Notes: a model not told the origin generated them from the letters alone. Numbered from the stretch's first letter, positions 37,477-46,182 are shown. The stretch: 61,829 nt of DNA from an uncultured Pelagibacteraceae bacterium (GCA_902595625.1 CACJQQ010000007.1:1-61829), one strand, 5' to 3'. Made by a program: numbers and translations.

Positions 37477-39099
37477 TTATTTTTCAGAAAGTATATGCCT
37501 AGAGGTAAAAAATATTAAAATAGCCGACCAAAAAATCAGAAATAATGAAGGCAAGGCTGCTGCTTCTAGTAAATCTTGTGATGCATAAGCATATGCTTTA
37601 GTTGCGAATGTTTCAAAATTAAATGGTCTTAGGATCAAAGTAATCGGTAATTCTTTGATAATTTCAATGGCAATCAAAATACTAATTAAATAAATACTAT
37701 TTTTCAAATTAGGAAAATGTATTTTCCTGAATGTTCTAAATTTTGAATACCCTAATAAATATGAGCTATCATCTATAGATTGATTAATTTTAAGATAGCT
37801 AGATTTAATTCCATTAAACGCAAGAGAATAAAATCTAATGAAATATGCAGCTATCAATCCAAATATTGAACCTATGAAAATACCTTTAATACTAGGTAAA
37901 TTAAAATTATTTGTAAGAATATCGCTTAACCAAGAAAAGAAAGAAATAAATGCTACAGCTAGAATTACTCCAGGTATTGCATAGCCTGAAATTGAGAACA
38001 TGCTTAAATTATCTAAAATTTTGCTTTTTGATATTCTGTTTCCAAAGTTAATCAAAAAGGCTAAACAAATTAAAATACTGCTGGCTAAAAATACTAATAA
38101 GAGTGTATTTAGATTTAATTCTAATATGTTTGTGTCTTGAAAATATTTAGGAAATTTAGCTGTCCAGTATATCATCTGACTTAATGGGAATATGAAACTC
38201 AATAAAAAAATGAATGAACAAAAGAGTATTGGATAAAAGGATTTTGTTCCTTTTAGCTCAATCCTTGGTATTTTACGAAAACCTGCGTTAGTATTTTGAT
38301 GATATTTTGCTCCTCCCCTAGAATAATTTTCAAATAAAAATAATGACAATATAATAATTAAAAGAATAAATGATAATTGGTTGGCTGTATTCAAATCATC
38401 AAAGGCTAACCAAGAGTTATAAATTCCTGTTGTTAAGGTAGAAACACTAAAAAAAGAAACAGTTCCAAAATCAGACAAACATTCCATAGCTACTAGGGAT
38501 AATCCAGCTACAATTGCAGGTCTAGCTGAAGGTAATATTATTTTAAAAAAACTCTCGCTTGCTGTTAATCCCAAATTTTTACTAACTTCAATTAAATTGT
38601 TAGATTGGTGGTAAAAAGAGGCTCTAGTTAAAACATAAACATATCCAAATAAAGAAAAAGACATTGAGATGATAGCTCCGAACATTCCATCAAATTTTGG
38701 AATATATTGATTATAGTTTTGTTCGCCAAATACCCAAGTTAATAACGAAAATAAAGAACCATAATTTTCAAAAAACGCTGTTAATGAATACGCATAAATA
38801 TAAGCAGGAACTGCAAATGATAATATTAATGCCCATTTAAAAAAATTTACTCCCCAAAAATTATAAAATGATACAAAGTATGCTGAAAGCACTCCAAGAA
38901 TAAATGTTAAAAATAAAACTCCAAATAATATTATTGCAGAATTTATAATGTAATCTTTTAAAAAAGTTGTTTTTAAAAGTTCCATATACTCGCTAGTAGA
39001 ACTAAAATAGCTTGAGAAAACTGTTAATATAGGTATTGCCACAAATAAAGATACTACGAATGAGCTGAGGTACCAAAAATTTAGTTTTTTATTTGTCAT
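37477..39099 (-). CDS. fbpB: Iron(III) ABC transporter, permease
   Basis: A fused double permease (540 residues, about 12 helices) that forms the whole channel for Fe3+, as in FbpB/SfuB. Two EAA-type loops are visible: SKNLGLTASESFFKIILPSARPAI in the first half and DDSSYLLGYSKFRTFRKIHFP in the second. I start at the ATG at 39099, preceded by the SD-like AAGGTG; the frame also offers a GTG 12 bases upstream. It lies 24 bases after fbpA with no hairpin in between. Confidence 0.92.
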   Translation of the reverse strand: MTNKKLNFWYLSSFVVSLFVAIPILTVFSSYFSSTSEYMELLKTTFLKDYIINSAIILFGVLFLTFILGVLSAYFVSFYNFWGVNFFKWALILSFAVPAYIYAYSLTAFFENYGSLFSLLTWVFGEQNYNQYIPKFDGMFGAIISMSFSLFGYVYVLTRASFYHQSNNLIEVSKNLGLTASESFFKIILPSARPAIVAGLSLVAMECLSDFGTVSFFSVSTLTTGIYNSWLAFDDLNTANQLSFILLIIILSLFLFENYSRGGAKYHQNTNAGFRKIPRIELKGTKSFYPILFCSFIFLLSFIFPLSQMIYWTAKFPKYFQDTNILELNLNTLLLVFLASSILICLAFLINFGNRISKSKILDNLSMFSISGYAIPGVILAVAFISFFSWLSDILTNNFNLPSIKGIFIGSIFGLIAAYFIRFYSLAFNGIKSSYLKINQSIDDSSYLLGYSKFRTFRKIHFPNLKNSIYLISILIAIEIIKELPITLILRPFNFETFATKAYAYASQDLLEAAALPSLFLIFWSAILIFFTSRHILSEK

Positions 39100-39123
39100 T
39101 ATTTTTAGCACCTTAGAAAGATT

Positions 39124-40149
39124 TTATTTCCAACCCGCGCCTGTCATTGCTGCAAGAGCGTCAGCTTGTAATTTTCCGTAATTAACTACTTTAGTTTTAA
39201 GATCTTGTTTAAAATCTAATCCCATATTAACTACTAATGGATGCGGTGAAACACCTGCAATCATTGGATACTCAAAAGTATTATTTACTATGTGGTTTTG
39301 TGCTTCTTCACTTAGTAAAAATTCTACTAATTTTATTGCATTAGCTTTATTTGGTGCTCCTTTAATAAGTCCTGCACCACTAATGTTCATGTGAGTTCCT
39401 CTACCATCCTGATTAGGAAAGAAAGGTTTTACCTTTTTAGCTGCTGCTTGTTGCTCAGGTCCTTTTTTACCTGATAACATAAGTGCCAAATAATAAGTAT
39501 TAGCTACAGCTATATCAGCTTCACCTGCTGCTACTGCAAGTATTTGAGCTCTGTCGTTTCCTTTTGGAGCTCTTGCCATATTAGATACAATACCTTTTGA
39601 CCATTCTGCTGCAGCTGCTTTACTATTATTTTTTATTAAAGATGCTACTAATGACTGATTGTAGATATTGTTAGATGCTCTTATAACAATTCTGCCTTTC
39701 CATTTAGGATCAGCTAAACTTTCATAAGTTAAACCTGCTAATTCAGCTCCTGTAACTCTCTCTGGTGCGAAATAAACAATTCTTGCTCTTTTTGCTATAC
39801 CTGTCCATTTAGAAGTTCTAAAATTACTCGGTACTGCTGATTTAATAGCTTTAGTATTTAATCCACTTTGAAGCATTCCTTTAGCATCAAAAGCTCCTAA
39901 TCTGCCTGCATCAGCAGTTATATAAAGGTCGGCAACACTGTCTGCCCCTTCCTCTATTATTCTTTTCTCTAAAGCACCAGATTTTCCAGATATTACGTTT
40001 ACTTTAATACCTGTTTTAGCTGTGAACTTTTCATATAATTGAACATCAGAGTCATAATGTCTTGCGCTAAATATATTTACTTCATTAGCAAATAAACTAG
40101 AAATAAATGCTAATAACAAAAAAACGGATGTTAATGTGACTTTTTTCAT
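39124..40149 (-). CDS. fbpA: Iron(III)-binding periplasmic protein
   Basis: Captures ferric iron in the periplasm. The 341-residue precursor has a signal peptide (1-21, cleavage near LFA-NE). The mature start NIFSARHYDSD is typical of the FutA/IdiA branch with its His31/Tyr32 pair. Tyr219-Tyr220 in ANTYYLAL and Tyr163 in NNIYNQS are further metal ligands. Its upstream region has two Fur-type boxes and a good promoter, so it should be induced under iron limitation. Other names used for such genes are sfuA, afuA and idiA. Confidence 0.93.
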   Translation of the reverse strand: MKKVTLTSVFLLLAFISSLFANEVNIFSARHYDSDVQLYEKFTAKTGIKVNVISGKSGALEKRIIEEGADSVADLYITADAGRLGAFDAKGMLQSGLNTKAIKSAVPSNFRTSKWTGIAKRARIVYFAPERVTGAELAGLTYESLADPKWKGRIVIRASNNIYNQSLVASLIKNNSKAAAAEWSKGIVSNMARAPKGNDRAQILAVAAGEADIAVANTYYLALMLSGKKGPEQQAAAKKVKPFFPNQDGRGTHMNISGAGLIKGAPNKANAIKLVEFLLSEEAQNHIVNNTFEYPMIAGVSPHPLVVNMGLDFKQDLKTKVVNYGKLQADALAAMTGAGWK

Positions 40150-40172
40150 ATTTTTCGTCTTTCTTTTTTAGA

Positions 40173-40189
40173 TTGATAATGATTAGCAT
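40173..40189. promoter_or_regulatory. Fur-type box 2 (start-site proximal)
   Basis: TTGATAATGATTAGCAT matches the first box at 15 of 17 positions and lies 27 bases from it, centred near the expected fbpA transcription start. It keeps the GATAATGAT half-site but has a weaker second half. Two boxes in series suggest cooperative repression. Confidence 0.65.
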
Positions 40190-40193
40190 TTAC

Positions 40194-40222
40194 ATTATAT
40201 TGATAATGATTATCAATTGCAA
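40194..40222 (-). promoter_or_regulatory. fbpA promoter with the Fur box in its spacer
   Basis: On the minus strand a -35-like TTGCAA (40217-40222) and a perfect -10 TATAAT (40194-40199) are separated by exactly 17 bases, and those 17 bases are the palindromic iron box. Fur-family binding would therefore block polymerase directly. The predicted leader is about 35-40 bases. Confidence 0.65.
40200..40216. promoter_or_regulatory. Fur-type iron box 1
   Basis: TTGATAATGATTATCAA is a near-perfect palindrome matching the classical Fur consensus core (GATAATGATAATCATTATC). It sits 51 bases upstream of the fbpA ATG, between the -35 and -10 elements. In alphaproteobacteria the binding protein might be Fur, Mur or another family member; the box shape favours classical Fur. 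Confidence 0.75.
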
Positions 40223-40300
40223 TTATGTCGCACGTTAGAGTAGAACTCAATTAGCGCAACTAAAAGTTGCTTACATATTAAAAATAGAGTTTAATTAATT
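40217..40300. other. Intergenic remainder with a small hairpin
   Basis: Between fbpA (start 40149) and the hydratase gene (stop 40509) the only structures I see are the iron boxes, a perfect hairpin GCAACT-AAA-AGTTGC at 40256-40270, and the small plus-strand ORF at 40301. The hairpin has no U-run, so it is not an intrinsic terminator on either strand. Confidence 0.4.
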
Positions 40301-40516
40301 GTGCTTCAAATAAATCCAAAAAAATTTAAACAAATAAAAAATAAAACCATACCTAATCCACTAAGACCAAAGTTTAGGCAAAGGGCCCAATCCAATATTT
40401 ATTTTCTTTCTCAAAGAAAAGTTAGTGGAGAGAAAAAAAATAAGTTAATCAAAAACACTAAATTCATCAGTGTTTTACTTTTAGTAATAATTGGTGGATA
40501 CTTTTTGTCTAACTAA
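40301..40516 (+). CDS. Possible small tail-anchored basic protein
   Basis: A 71-codon frame beginning with GTG. The first 50 residues are strongly basic (many Lys/Arg, NPLRPKFRQRAQ), and the last 20 form a good hydrophobic helix (FISVLLLVIIGGYFLS), a tail-anchor layout. There is no evident Shine-Dalgarno, and codon use resembles the surrounding low-GC DNA. It fills an otherwise empty 350-base region and overlaps the convergent hydratase gene by 8 bases. It could be a chance frame; the tidy helix is the main argument for it. Confidence 0.42.
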   Translation: MLQINPKKFKQIKNKTIPNPLRPKFRQRAQSNIYFLSQRKVSGEKKNKLIKNTKFISVLLLVIIGGYFLSN

Positions 40517-41285
40517 TTTTAGTTGATACGCTTCCGATTTTATTGATCACGCCTTTATAAATACCTTTTCCTAAAATAGGTACAACACCAACAGAGGAAC
40601 CGGTGAAGACGTAAAAATTTTTGTTATGTTTAATTTTATCTTTTTGTAATTTATTTAAAACAAACCTCAATGAATTAAGTGGATCAATATAGACGGTATT
40701 TGTATTACCGAAAACTGATTGTTTAATTTTTTTATTAAAAATATGAGTTTTAAGATTTTTTACATTTTGATTTCTAAATTTTTTTTTAGAACCCACAACA
40801 AATTTTACATTAGCTCCAAAATCAGAACATAAATCACCAAGGCTTTTAATGCCTTTCTTTTTTTGTCTGTATCCAACAACTTCAATACACGGAGCGATGT
40901 GAGTTATAAATTTTTTAATATTTTTTTTTGTAACTTTTTTTTTAAAATCAAAAAAATTTTTTTTTACCAGGTAGCAAACTTCTAATTCAATACCCATAGT
41001 GAATTTATTTATTTTTACAACTTTTTTATTTTTTAATACATTATGTTTGTAGACGGTTGCATAAAAAGGTTCTTTTTCTTTTAATTTTCTTAAAACAGGA
41101 ATGCCTGTTCCTGCTGCTTTAAATCCACTTATAGGCTTCTTTATTTTGCTTTCGCATAATTTTCTTAATTTTTGAGCTTCTGATATTTTTTTAGTATATC
41201 TTACAGGTAAAGGAGAAATAATTTTATTTTTTAGAAATGCATTTACAAGTCTATTTGCATATTTATTTAAATTTTTATTAGTCAT
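40509..41285 (-). CDS. 2-oxopent-4-enoate hydratase family protein
   Basis: A 258-residue member of the MhpD/FAH-related hydratase-decarboxylase family, which hydrates 2-keto-4-enoates in meta-cleavage pathways. The metal site shows as MGIELEVCYLV with Glu100 and Glu102 and a third Glu in IAPCIEVVG; Lys56 in SGFKAAGT matches the catalytic Lys. The C-terminus ends with VFTGSSVGVVPI, equivalent to the usual TGS segment. No other aromatic-degradation gene is near, so the substrate is unclear. It overlaps the pfkA stop by one base. Confidence 0.78.
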   Translation of the reverse strand: MTNKNLNKYANRLVNAFLKNKIISPLPVRYTKKISEAQKLRKLCESKIKKPISGFKAAGTGIPVLRKLKEKEPFYATVYKHNVLKNKKVVKINKFTMGIELEVCYLVKKNFFDFKKKVTKKNIKKFITHIAPCIEVVGYRQKKKGIKSLGDLCSDFGANVKFVVGSKKKFRNQNVKNLKTHIFNKKIKQSVFGNTNTVYIDPLNSLRFVLNKLQKDKIKHNKNFYVFTGSSVGVVPILGKGIYKGVINKIGSVSTKIS

Positions 41286-42373
41286 TAAATATCGTCTCCA
41301 ATATAAATATCTAAGGATAATGCAGTTTCTACTAAAGAGTCTTTTCTTTCAACATTTTTGTATGTGCTAATACCCTCATCTATAGGTACATCGACCACTT
41401 TTCTGTCTTTCCAAGCTACCATCCTATCAAATTTTTTTTGATTTAATAAATCAACAGCATATACCCCGAAGGCACTCGCTAAAATTCTATCACTTGCAGT
41501 TGGTGGTGCTCCTCGCTGCACATGTCCTAATGAAGTTACTCTACATTCAACGTCAGTTTTTTTCATTATTTCTTGAGCAATATAATCTCCTATCCCGCCT
41601 AACCTTTGTTCCCCATCCATATATTTATGTAGAACAGTACTTCCATTCTCTTTTTTTACTGCTTCCGCAACAACAATTAAAGAATGTTGTATGTCATATT
41701 TTTTCATAGAATTAAGTTTTTTAATTATACCATCTATTGAATATTTTATTTCAGGAATGAGTATTACATCTGCTCCACCAGCTATACCAGCGTTTAAAGC
41801 TATATGACCAGCATCTCTACCCATTACCTCAAGTATCATTGATCTTCTGTGACTGGCTGCGGTAGATTGAAGATTGTCTAAAGCTTGAGTGGCTACATCT
41901 ACAGCTGTATGAAAGCCTATAGAACTTTCAGTTGCCCCAACATCGTTATCTATAGTTTTTGGTATAGCTACAATTTTCATATCACCTTCTTTAGCAAGTC
42001 TTTTTAATATTTGCATACTACCGTCACCCCCTATAATAATTAGACCATCTAGTTTTAATTGATGATAGCCCTCTATTATTTCTTTGGACCTGTCTAAAGT
42101 TTTTCCATCGTTTGCTGGGAATTTAAATGGATTTCCTTTATTAGTAGACCCTAAAAAAGTGCCTCCTTGTCTAAGCAGATATCCGCCGAAGGTCTTATGA
42201 GTTAATTGAACAGCTGCAACTGGTCTTTTCATTAATCCAGCTGTTCCATCTTTTATACCAAAAACGTCCATATTATATTTGTTTTTTGCCCTATAAAAGA
42301 TCGATCTTATTGCTGCATTAAGGCCTCCACAATCACCTCCACTTGTAAGAATTCCGATTTTTTTATTAGTCAT
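41285..42373 (-). CDS. pfkA: 6-phosphofructokinase (mixed G/K signature)
   Basis: Phosphorylates fructose-6-phosphate, or in PPi-dependent forms runs reversibly. The 362 residues have TSGGDCGGLNAAIR at 10-23, GGDGS at 115-119 and PKTIDND at 138-144. The first motif is the ATP type (Gly118, equivalent to Gly104 of E. coli). Lys139, at the Gly124 position, is usually seen in PPi enzymes and in some ATP-dependent long-clade enzymes. ATP use is the better guess. Many SAR11 genomes lack a phosphofructokinase, so its presence marks this lineage. It is divergent from pyk (64 bases). Confidence 0.88.
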   Translation of the reverse strand: MTNKKIGILTSGGDCGGLNAAIRSIFYRAKNKYNMDVFGIKDGTAGLMKRPVAAVQLTHKTFGGYLLRQGGTFLGSTNKGNPFKFPANDGKTLDRSKEIIEGYHQLKLDGLIIIGGDGSMQILKRLAKEGDMKIVAIPKTIDNDVGATESSIGFHTAVDVATQALDNLQSTAASHRRSMILEVMGRDAGHIALNAGIAGGADVILIPEIKYSIDGIIKKLNSMKKYDIQHSLIVVAEAVKKENGSTVLHKYMDGEQRLGGIGDYIAQEIMKKTDVECRVTSLGHVQRGAPPTASDRILASAFGVYAVDLLNQKKFDRMVAWKDRKVVDVPIDEGISTYKNVERKDSLVETALSLDIYIGDDI

Positions 42374-42437
42374 TAAATTTAAATTTTCTTAAATATTCTT
42401 TTTTGAGATAAAGATGTTATAACATAAAAATTTCATA

Positions 42438-43850
42438 ATGGAAAAAAAAGCTAAAATCATAGCCACTTTAGGACCAGCTATTTACAGTAACACAAAACTT
42501 AAACAACTCGTAAACCTTGGAGTTGATGCTTTTAGAATTAATTTTAGCCATAATACTAAAGGAATTAATAAGATTGTCTCAAAAATAAGAAAAATAGAAA
42601 GATCTACAAATAAAAAATTAGCTTTAATAGCAGACCTTCAAGGCGTAAAGCTCCGTGTTGGAAATATCAAAGGAGATAGTCAAAGAATTAAATTCAATCA
42701 AAAATATATTTTTGACACAAAACAAAAGATTGGTGATCATTCAAGAATTAATTTTCCTTATCCAAAAATTTTAAAAAAATTAAAAAAAGGAAATAAGATT
42801 TTAATTGACGATGGAAAATTTACTTTTGTAGTAACTGGAAAAAAAGGATCAATAGTCACAACAGTGTGTAAAAGTCAGAACTGTTTTATGAGGAGCAACA
42901 AAAGTATTCATATTCCCAATTTTGATATGGCTTTTAATAAATTAACTTCCAAAGATAAAAAAGATATTAAAACTGCTATCAAGCTTGGTTGTAATTGGAT
43001 CGCCCTCTCATATATTCAAAGTGAAAAATTAATACTAGAGGCAAGAAAATTTATTAGAAAAGATATGGGTATAATTTCAAAAATTGAAAATAAGCATGCT
43101 TTAAAAAATATTCTAAAAATAATTAAAGCAACTGACTCAATTATGATTGCTCGTGGTGATTTAGCAATTGATATTGGTCATAGTGAAGTTCCAAAAGTTC
43201 AGTTAAGTCTTATTAAAAAATGCTCTCAGTTTTCAAAATCTGTAATCGTGGCCACTCAAATGTTGGAAAGCATGATTGAGAATAATACAGCCACTCGAGC
43301 TGAAATAAATGATATTGCCACTGCAATTTTTCAAGGAGCTGACACAGTAATGTTATCTGCCGAAGCTGCAATAGGTAAATTTCCTATTCAAGCTGTTACA
43401 ACAATGACTCAAACAATTCTTTCAACTGAAAAATATAAAAGACAACATATAGAAGATTTTAAAAATTCAATAATTTCTAACAAGGACCCTGTAAAATCTA
43501 TTTTGCTTTCAGTGAAAGATATTGCTTATAATACAGATGTTAAAGCAATCATCGTTTTTTCTAATTCAGGTAAATCTGCAAAGTTAGTATCTGCTATGAG
43601 ACCTGCTGCAAAGATTGTTACAATATCACCCAACGTAAATGTCTCTAGACAAGTTTCGTTACTTTGGGGTGTTCATTCAATTAATAGCCGTGATGCTAAT
43701 GGATGGAAAGATATGATGTCTATTTCAAAAGAAATAATAAAAAAGCTCAAATTTATTAAAAAAAATGATTTTGTTGTTATTACAGCTGGTTTGCCTTTTG
43801 GTAAAGCGGGTATGACAAATATGGTAAGACTTTATAAAGTAGGTACGTAA
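42438..43850 (+). CDS. pyk: Pyruvate kinase
   Basis: Converts PEP and ADP to pyruvate and ATP. The 470-residue protein is the standard three-domain form without an extra C-terminal domain: MEKKAKIIATLGPA start, FRINFSH, IADLQGVKLRVG, the catalytic Lys in IISKIENK, ARGDLAIDIG, and GADTVMLSAEAAIGKFP. The C-terminal allosteric domain has AIIVFSNSGKSAKLVS and KAGMTNMVRLY. Its stop overlaps the start of a 56-codon ORF by one base. It is divergent from pfkA. Confidence 0.96.
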   Translation: MEKKAKIIATLGPAIYSNTKLKQLVNLGVDAFRINFSHNTKGINKIVSKIRKIERSTNKKLALIADLQGVKLRVGNIKGDSQRIKFNQKYIFDTKQKIGDHSRINFPYPKILKKLKKGNKILIDDGKFTFVVTGKKGSIVTTVCKSQNCFMRSNKSIHIPNFDMAFNKLTSKDKKDIKTAIKLGCNWIALSYIQSEKLILEARKFIRKDMGIISKIENKHALKNILKIIKATDSIMIARGDLAIDIGHSEVPKVQLSLIKKCSQFSKSVIVATQMLESMIENNTATRAEINDIATAIFQGADTVMLSAEAAIGKFPIQAVTTMTQTILSTEKYKRQHIEDFKNSIISNKDPVKSILLSVKDIAYNTDVKAIIVFSNSGKSAKLVSAMRPAAKIVTISPNVNVSRQVSLLWGVHSINSRDANGWKDMMSISKEIIKKLKFIKKNDFVVITAGLPFGKAGMTNMVRLYKVGT

Positions 43851-44020
43851 TGGAAAGCAACTATAGCGTTGAAGAAATTCTAAGTGCCATTGATGATCTC
43901 CAAAAAATTAAGAAAGAAAAAAAAATAATTTCAGTTAAGAATGCTCCTAAGAATGATGATTCAATTATTCCAAAAAATACTTTGAAACTAATTGAGGAAG
44001 CTGAAAAAAATAAAAGTTAA
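43850..44020 (+). CDS. Small charged protein coupled to pyk
   Basis: A 56-residue frame (MESNYSVEEILSAIDDLQKI...) whose ATG overlaps the pyk stop (TAATG), the same coupling seen for real gene pairs across the window. It is Lys/Glu-rich and predicted helical with no membrane segment or known domain. Its stop overlaps the convergent gapA stop by 4 bases, so the frame fills the interval exactly. Function unknown. Confidence 0.65.
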   Translation: MESNYSVEEILSAIDDLQKIKKEKKIISVKNAPKNDDSIIPKNTLKLIEEAEKNKS

Positions 44021-45021
44021 ATTAAGCTAGAAATTTGAATAGCTGTATCACACATTCTGTTTGAGAATCCCCACTCATTATCATACCAAGAAAGCACTCT
44101 ACTAAATTTTCCTTTTATAACTTGAGTCTGAGTTAAATCAAAAATTGAACTGTGCGGATTATGGTTAAAATCTTTAGAAACTAATGGAGCTGAGTTTGTT
44201 GCTAAAATACCTTTAAGAGGACCATTAGCAGCTTTACTCATTGCATCATTAATGCTTTCAGCTGTAACTTCTTTATTAGGCACAAAAGTAAGATCAATTA
44301 AAGATACATTTGGTGTTGGAACTCTTATTGCCGTACCATCTAATTTCCCTTTTAAACTTGGTAAAACTAAGCTCATTGCTTTTGCTGCACCAGTTGATGT
44401 TGGTATCATTGCATCACCCGAAGCTCTAGCCCTCCTCAAATCTTTATGAAGAGTGTCTAATAATTTTTGATCACCTGTATAACTGTGAATTGTAGTCATA
44501 TATCCATATTCAATTCCAAAACTATTTTCTAATATCATAGCTACAGGAGCTAAACAGTTCGTTGTGCATGATCCATTTGAAATTATGTTATGCTCTTTTT
44601 TAAGCTCTTTACTGTTAACCCCTTGAACAACTGTAAAATCTACTTCTTTGGCAGGAGCAGAGATAATTACTTTTTTAGCACCAGCTTCGATATGTTTACC
44701 TGCAGAAGCTTTATCTAAAAAGAAACCTGTGCACTCTAAAACAACATCAGCACCAATTTTACCCCATGGAAGTTTAGCAGGATCTCTTTCAGCAAAAACT
44801 TTTATATTTTGATCTCCTATTTGAAATCCTTCAGATGAAGTTTTAACTTCCTGAGTTAAAGTTCCATGTGTACTGTCGAATTTTATTAAATGTGCATTAG
44901 CTTCGATTGAGCCAAGATCATTTATACCTACAACTTGAATTTTACCTTTATAATTTTCTAGAAGAGCTCTTAGAATTAATCTTCCTATTCTTCCAAATCC
45001 GTTTATACCGACTTTAACCAT
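44017..45021 (-). CDS. gapA: Glyceraldehyde-3-phosphate dehydrogenase
   Basis: Oxidises GAP to 1,3-bisphosphoglycerate with NAD. The 334 residues have INGFGRIGRL at 6-15, the nucleophile Cys152 in SNGSCTTNCLAP, and the activating His in TTIHSYTGDQ. FSRVLSWYDNEWGFSNRM marks the C-terminus. Asp35 in GINDLG favours NAD over NADP. It is the last gene of the glycerol transporter operon (7 bases after glpU), linking imported triose carbon to lower glycolysis. Confidence 0.96.
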   Translation of the reverse strand: MVKVGINGFGRIGRLILRALLENYKGKIQVVGINDLGSIEANAHLIKFDSTHGTLTQEVKTSSEGFQIGDQNIKVFAERDPAKLPWGKIGADVVLECTGFFLDKASAGKHIEAGAKKVIISAPAKEVDFTVVQGVNSKELKKEHNIISNGSCTTNCLAPVAMILENSFGIEYGYMTTIHSYTGDQKLLDTLHKDLRRARASGDAMIPTSTGAAKAMSLVLPSLKGKLDGTAIRVPTPNVSLIDLTFVPNKEVTAESINDAMSKAANGPLKGILATNSAPLVSKDFNHNPHSSIFDLTQTQVIKGKFSRVLSWYDNEWGFSNRMCDTAIQISSLI

Positions 45022-45028
45022 AATTTTT

Positions 45029-45385
45029 TTATACGTATTTAAACACTAGTACGAAATAAGCAATACAAATAATTGTTGCTATCCACAACATACTGCCTAC
45101 TAGACCAAGCCACGCCAAGTGTATAAATGCACTTCCTAACAAAGAAACAAAAAGTCTGTCTCCTCTTGTCGTGTCTAGTCCTAAAATTCCTTTTCTAGGA
45201 TTGCCTCCTGGAGAATATTTTTCCCAAATTAGCATTACAGTTATGCAAAGAGCTATGAAGATAAAGAATGATGCTGTTTGCCATGTCCACGCCATCCACG
45301 AAAATAAATCAAAATCAAAAAAACCTTTTTCTTTTGCTTTTCCAACATCTCCCCAAGTAGCTGCGTGTAATCTATTAAAAATCAT
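45029..45385 (-). CDS. glpU: DUF2160 membrane protein of glycerol ABC transporter
   Basis: A 118-residue protein with three predicted helices (about 28-54, 80-97, 98-116). It matches the small DUF2160 protein encoded with the Rhizobium glycerol ABC transporter (glpU), whose role is not established. A highly conserved-looking loop (WEKYSPGGNPRKGILG at 55-70) separates the first two helices. It overlaps glpQ by 4 bases. Its consistent company with GlpPQ suggests a transporter accessory or stabiliser. Confidence 0.83.
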   Translation of the reverse strand: MIFNRLHAATWGDVGKAKEKGFFDFDLFSWMAWTWQTASFFIFIALCITVMLIWEKYSPGGNPRKGILGLDTTRGDRLFVSLLGSAFIHLAWLGLVGSMLWIATIICIAYFVLVFKYV

Positions 45386-46182
45386 ACTCTTCCCATCGCA
45401 AACCCTTTGGCAATATAATTTCTTACAAAGTAAATTACTATTGCACCTGGAATTATTGTTAAACTTCCCGCAGCTGCTAGCAAACCAAGCTCATATCCAG
45501 ATGTGCTTGCGGTTCTTGTCATAGTCGCTGCTATTGGCTTTGCTTCTGTCGCCGTTAAAGTTTTTGCCAATAACAACTCAACCCAAGAAAACATAAAACA
45601 GAAAAACATAGTAATACCTATTCCTGCAGCAATAGTAGGAATAAATATCTTAAAGAAAAATCTATTAAAAGAATAACCATCTACGTAGGCTGTTTCATCT
45701 AATTCTTTAGGAACTGCAGACATAAATCCCTCTAAAATCCAAACAGCTAAAGGAATATTAAACAAACAATGTGATAAAGCTACAGCGATATGCGTATCAA
45801 ATAAATTTACTGATGAATAAAATTGAAAGAATGGTAACGCGAATACAGCTGGCGGCGCCATTCGGTTAGTTAAAAGCCAAAAAAATAAATGTTTATCACC
45901 TAAAAATTTATATCTAGAAAAAGCATAAGCAGCAGGTAAAGCAGCTGCAACTGATATAAGCGTATTAAATACTGTATAAGTAATTGAATTTACGTAACCC
46001 ATATACCAAGTACTATCTGTAAAAATTTTTACATAATTCTCAGTCGTAAATTCTCGTGGCCACAAGGAATAAGTATTTATAATCTCGGTTGTTGTTTTAA
46101 AAGACATGTTGATTAACCAATAAATTGGTAGCATTAAAAAGATTATATAAAGCGTTGGTACTAACCACTTGTATTTCTTCAT
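45382..46182 (-). CDS. glpQ: Glycerol-type ABC transporter, permease 2
   Basis: A 266-residue six-helix permease of the carbohydrate (MalG-like) family. The EAA loop is MSAVPKELDETAYVDGYSF, which docks with the ATPases. It starts with the MalG-type single N-terminal helix (KYKWLVPTLYIIFLMLPIYW). It overlaps glpP by 4 bases and glpU by 4. Assignment to glycerol rests on gene context (GlpV-like binding protein, DUF2160, glpK); sugar transport is the alternative. Confidence 0.85.
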   Translation of the reverse strand: MKKYKWLVPTLYIIFLMLPIYWLINMSFKTTTEIINTYSLWPREFTTENYVKIFTDSTWYMGYVNSITYTVFNTLISVAAALPAAYAFSRYKFLGDKHLFFWLLTNRMAPPAVFALPFFQFYSSVNLFDTHIAVALSHCLFNIPLAVWILEGFMSAVPKELDETAYVDGYSFNRFFFKIFIPTIAAGIGITMFFCFMFSWVELLLAKTLTATEAKPIAATMTRTASTSGYELGLLAAAGSLTIIPGAIVIYFVRNYIAKGFAMGRV

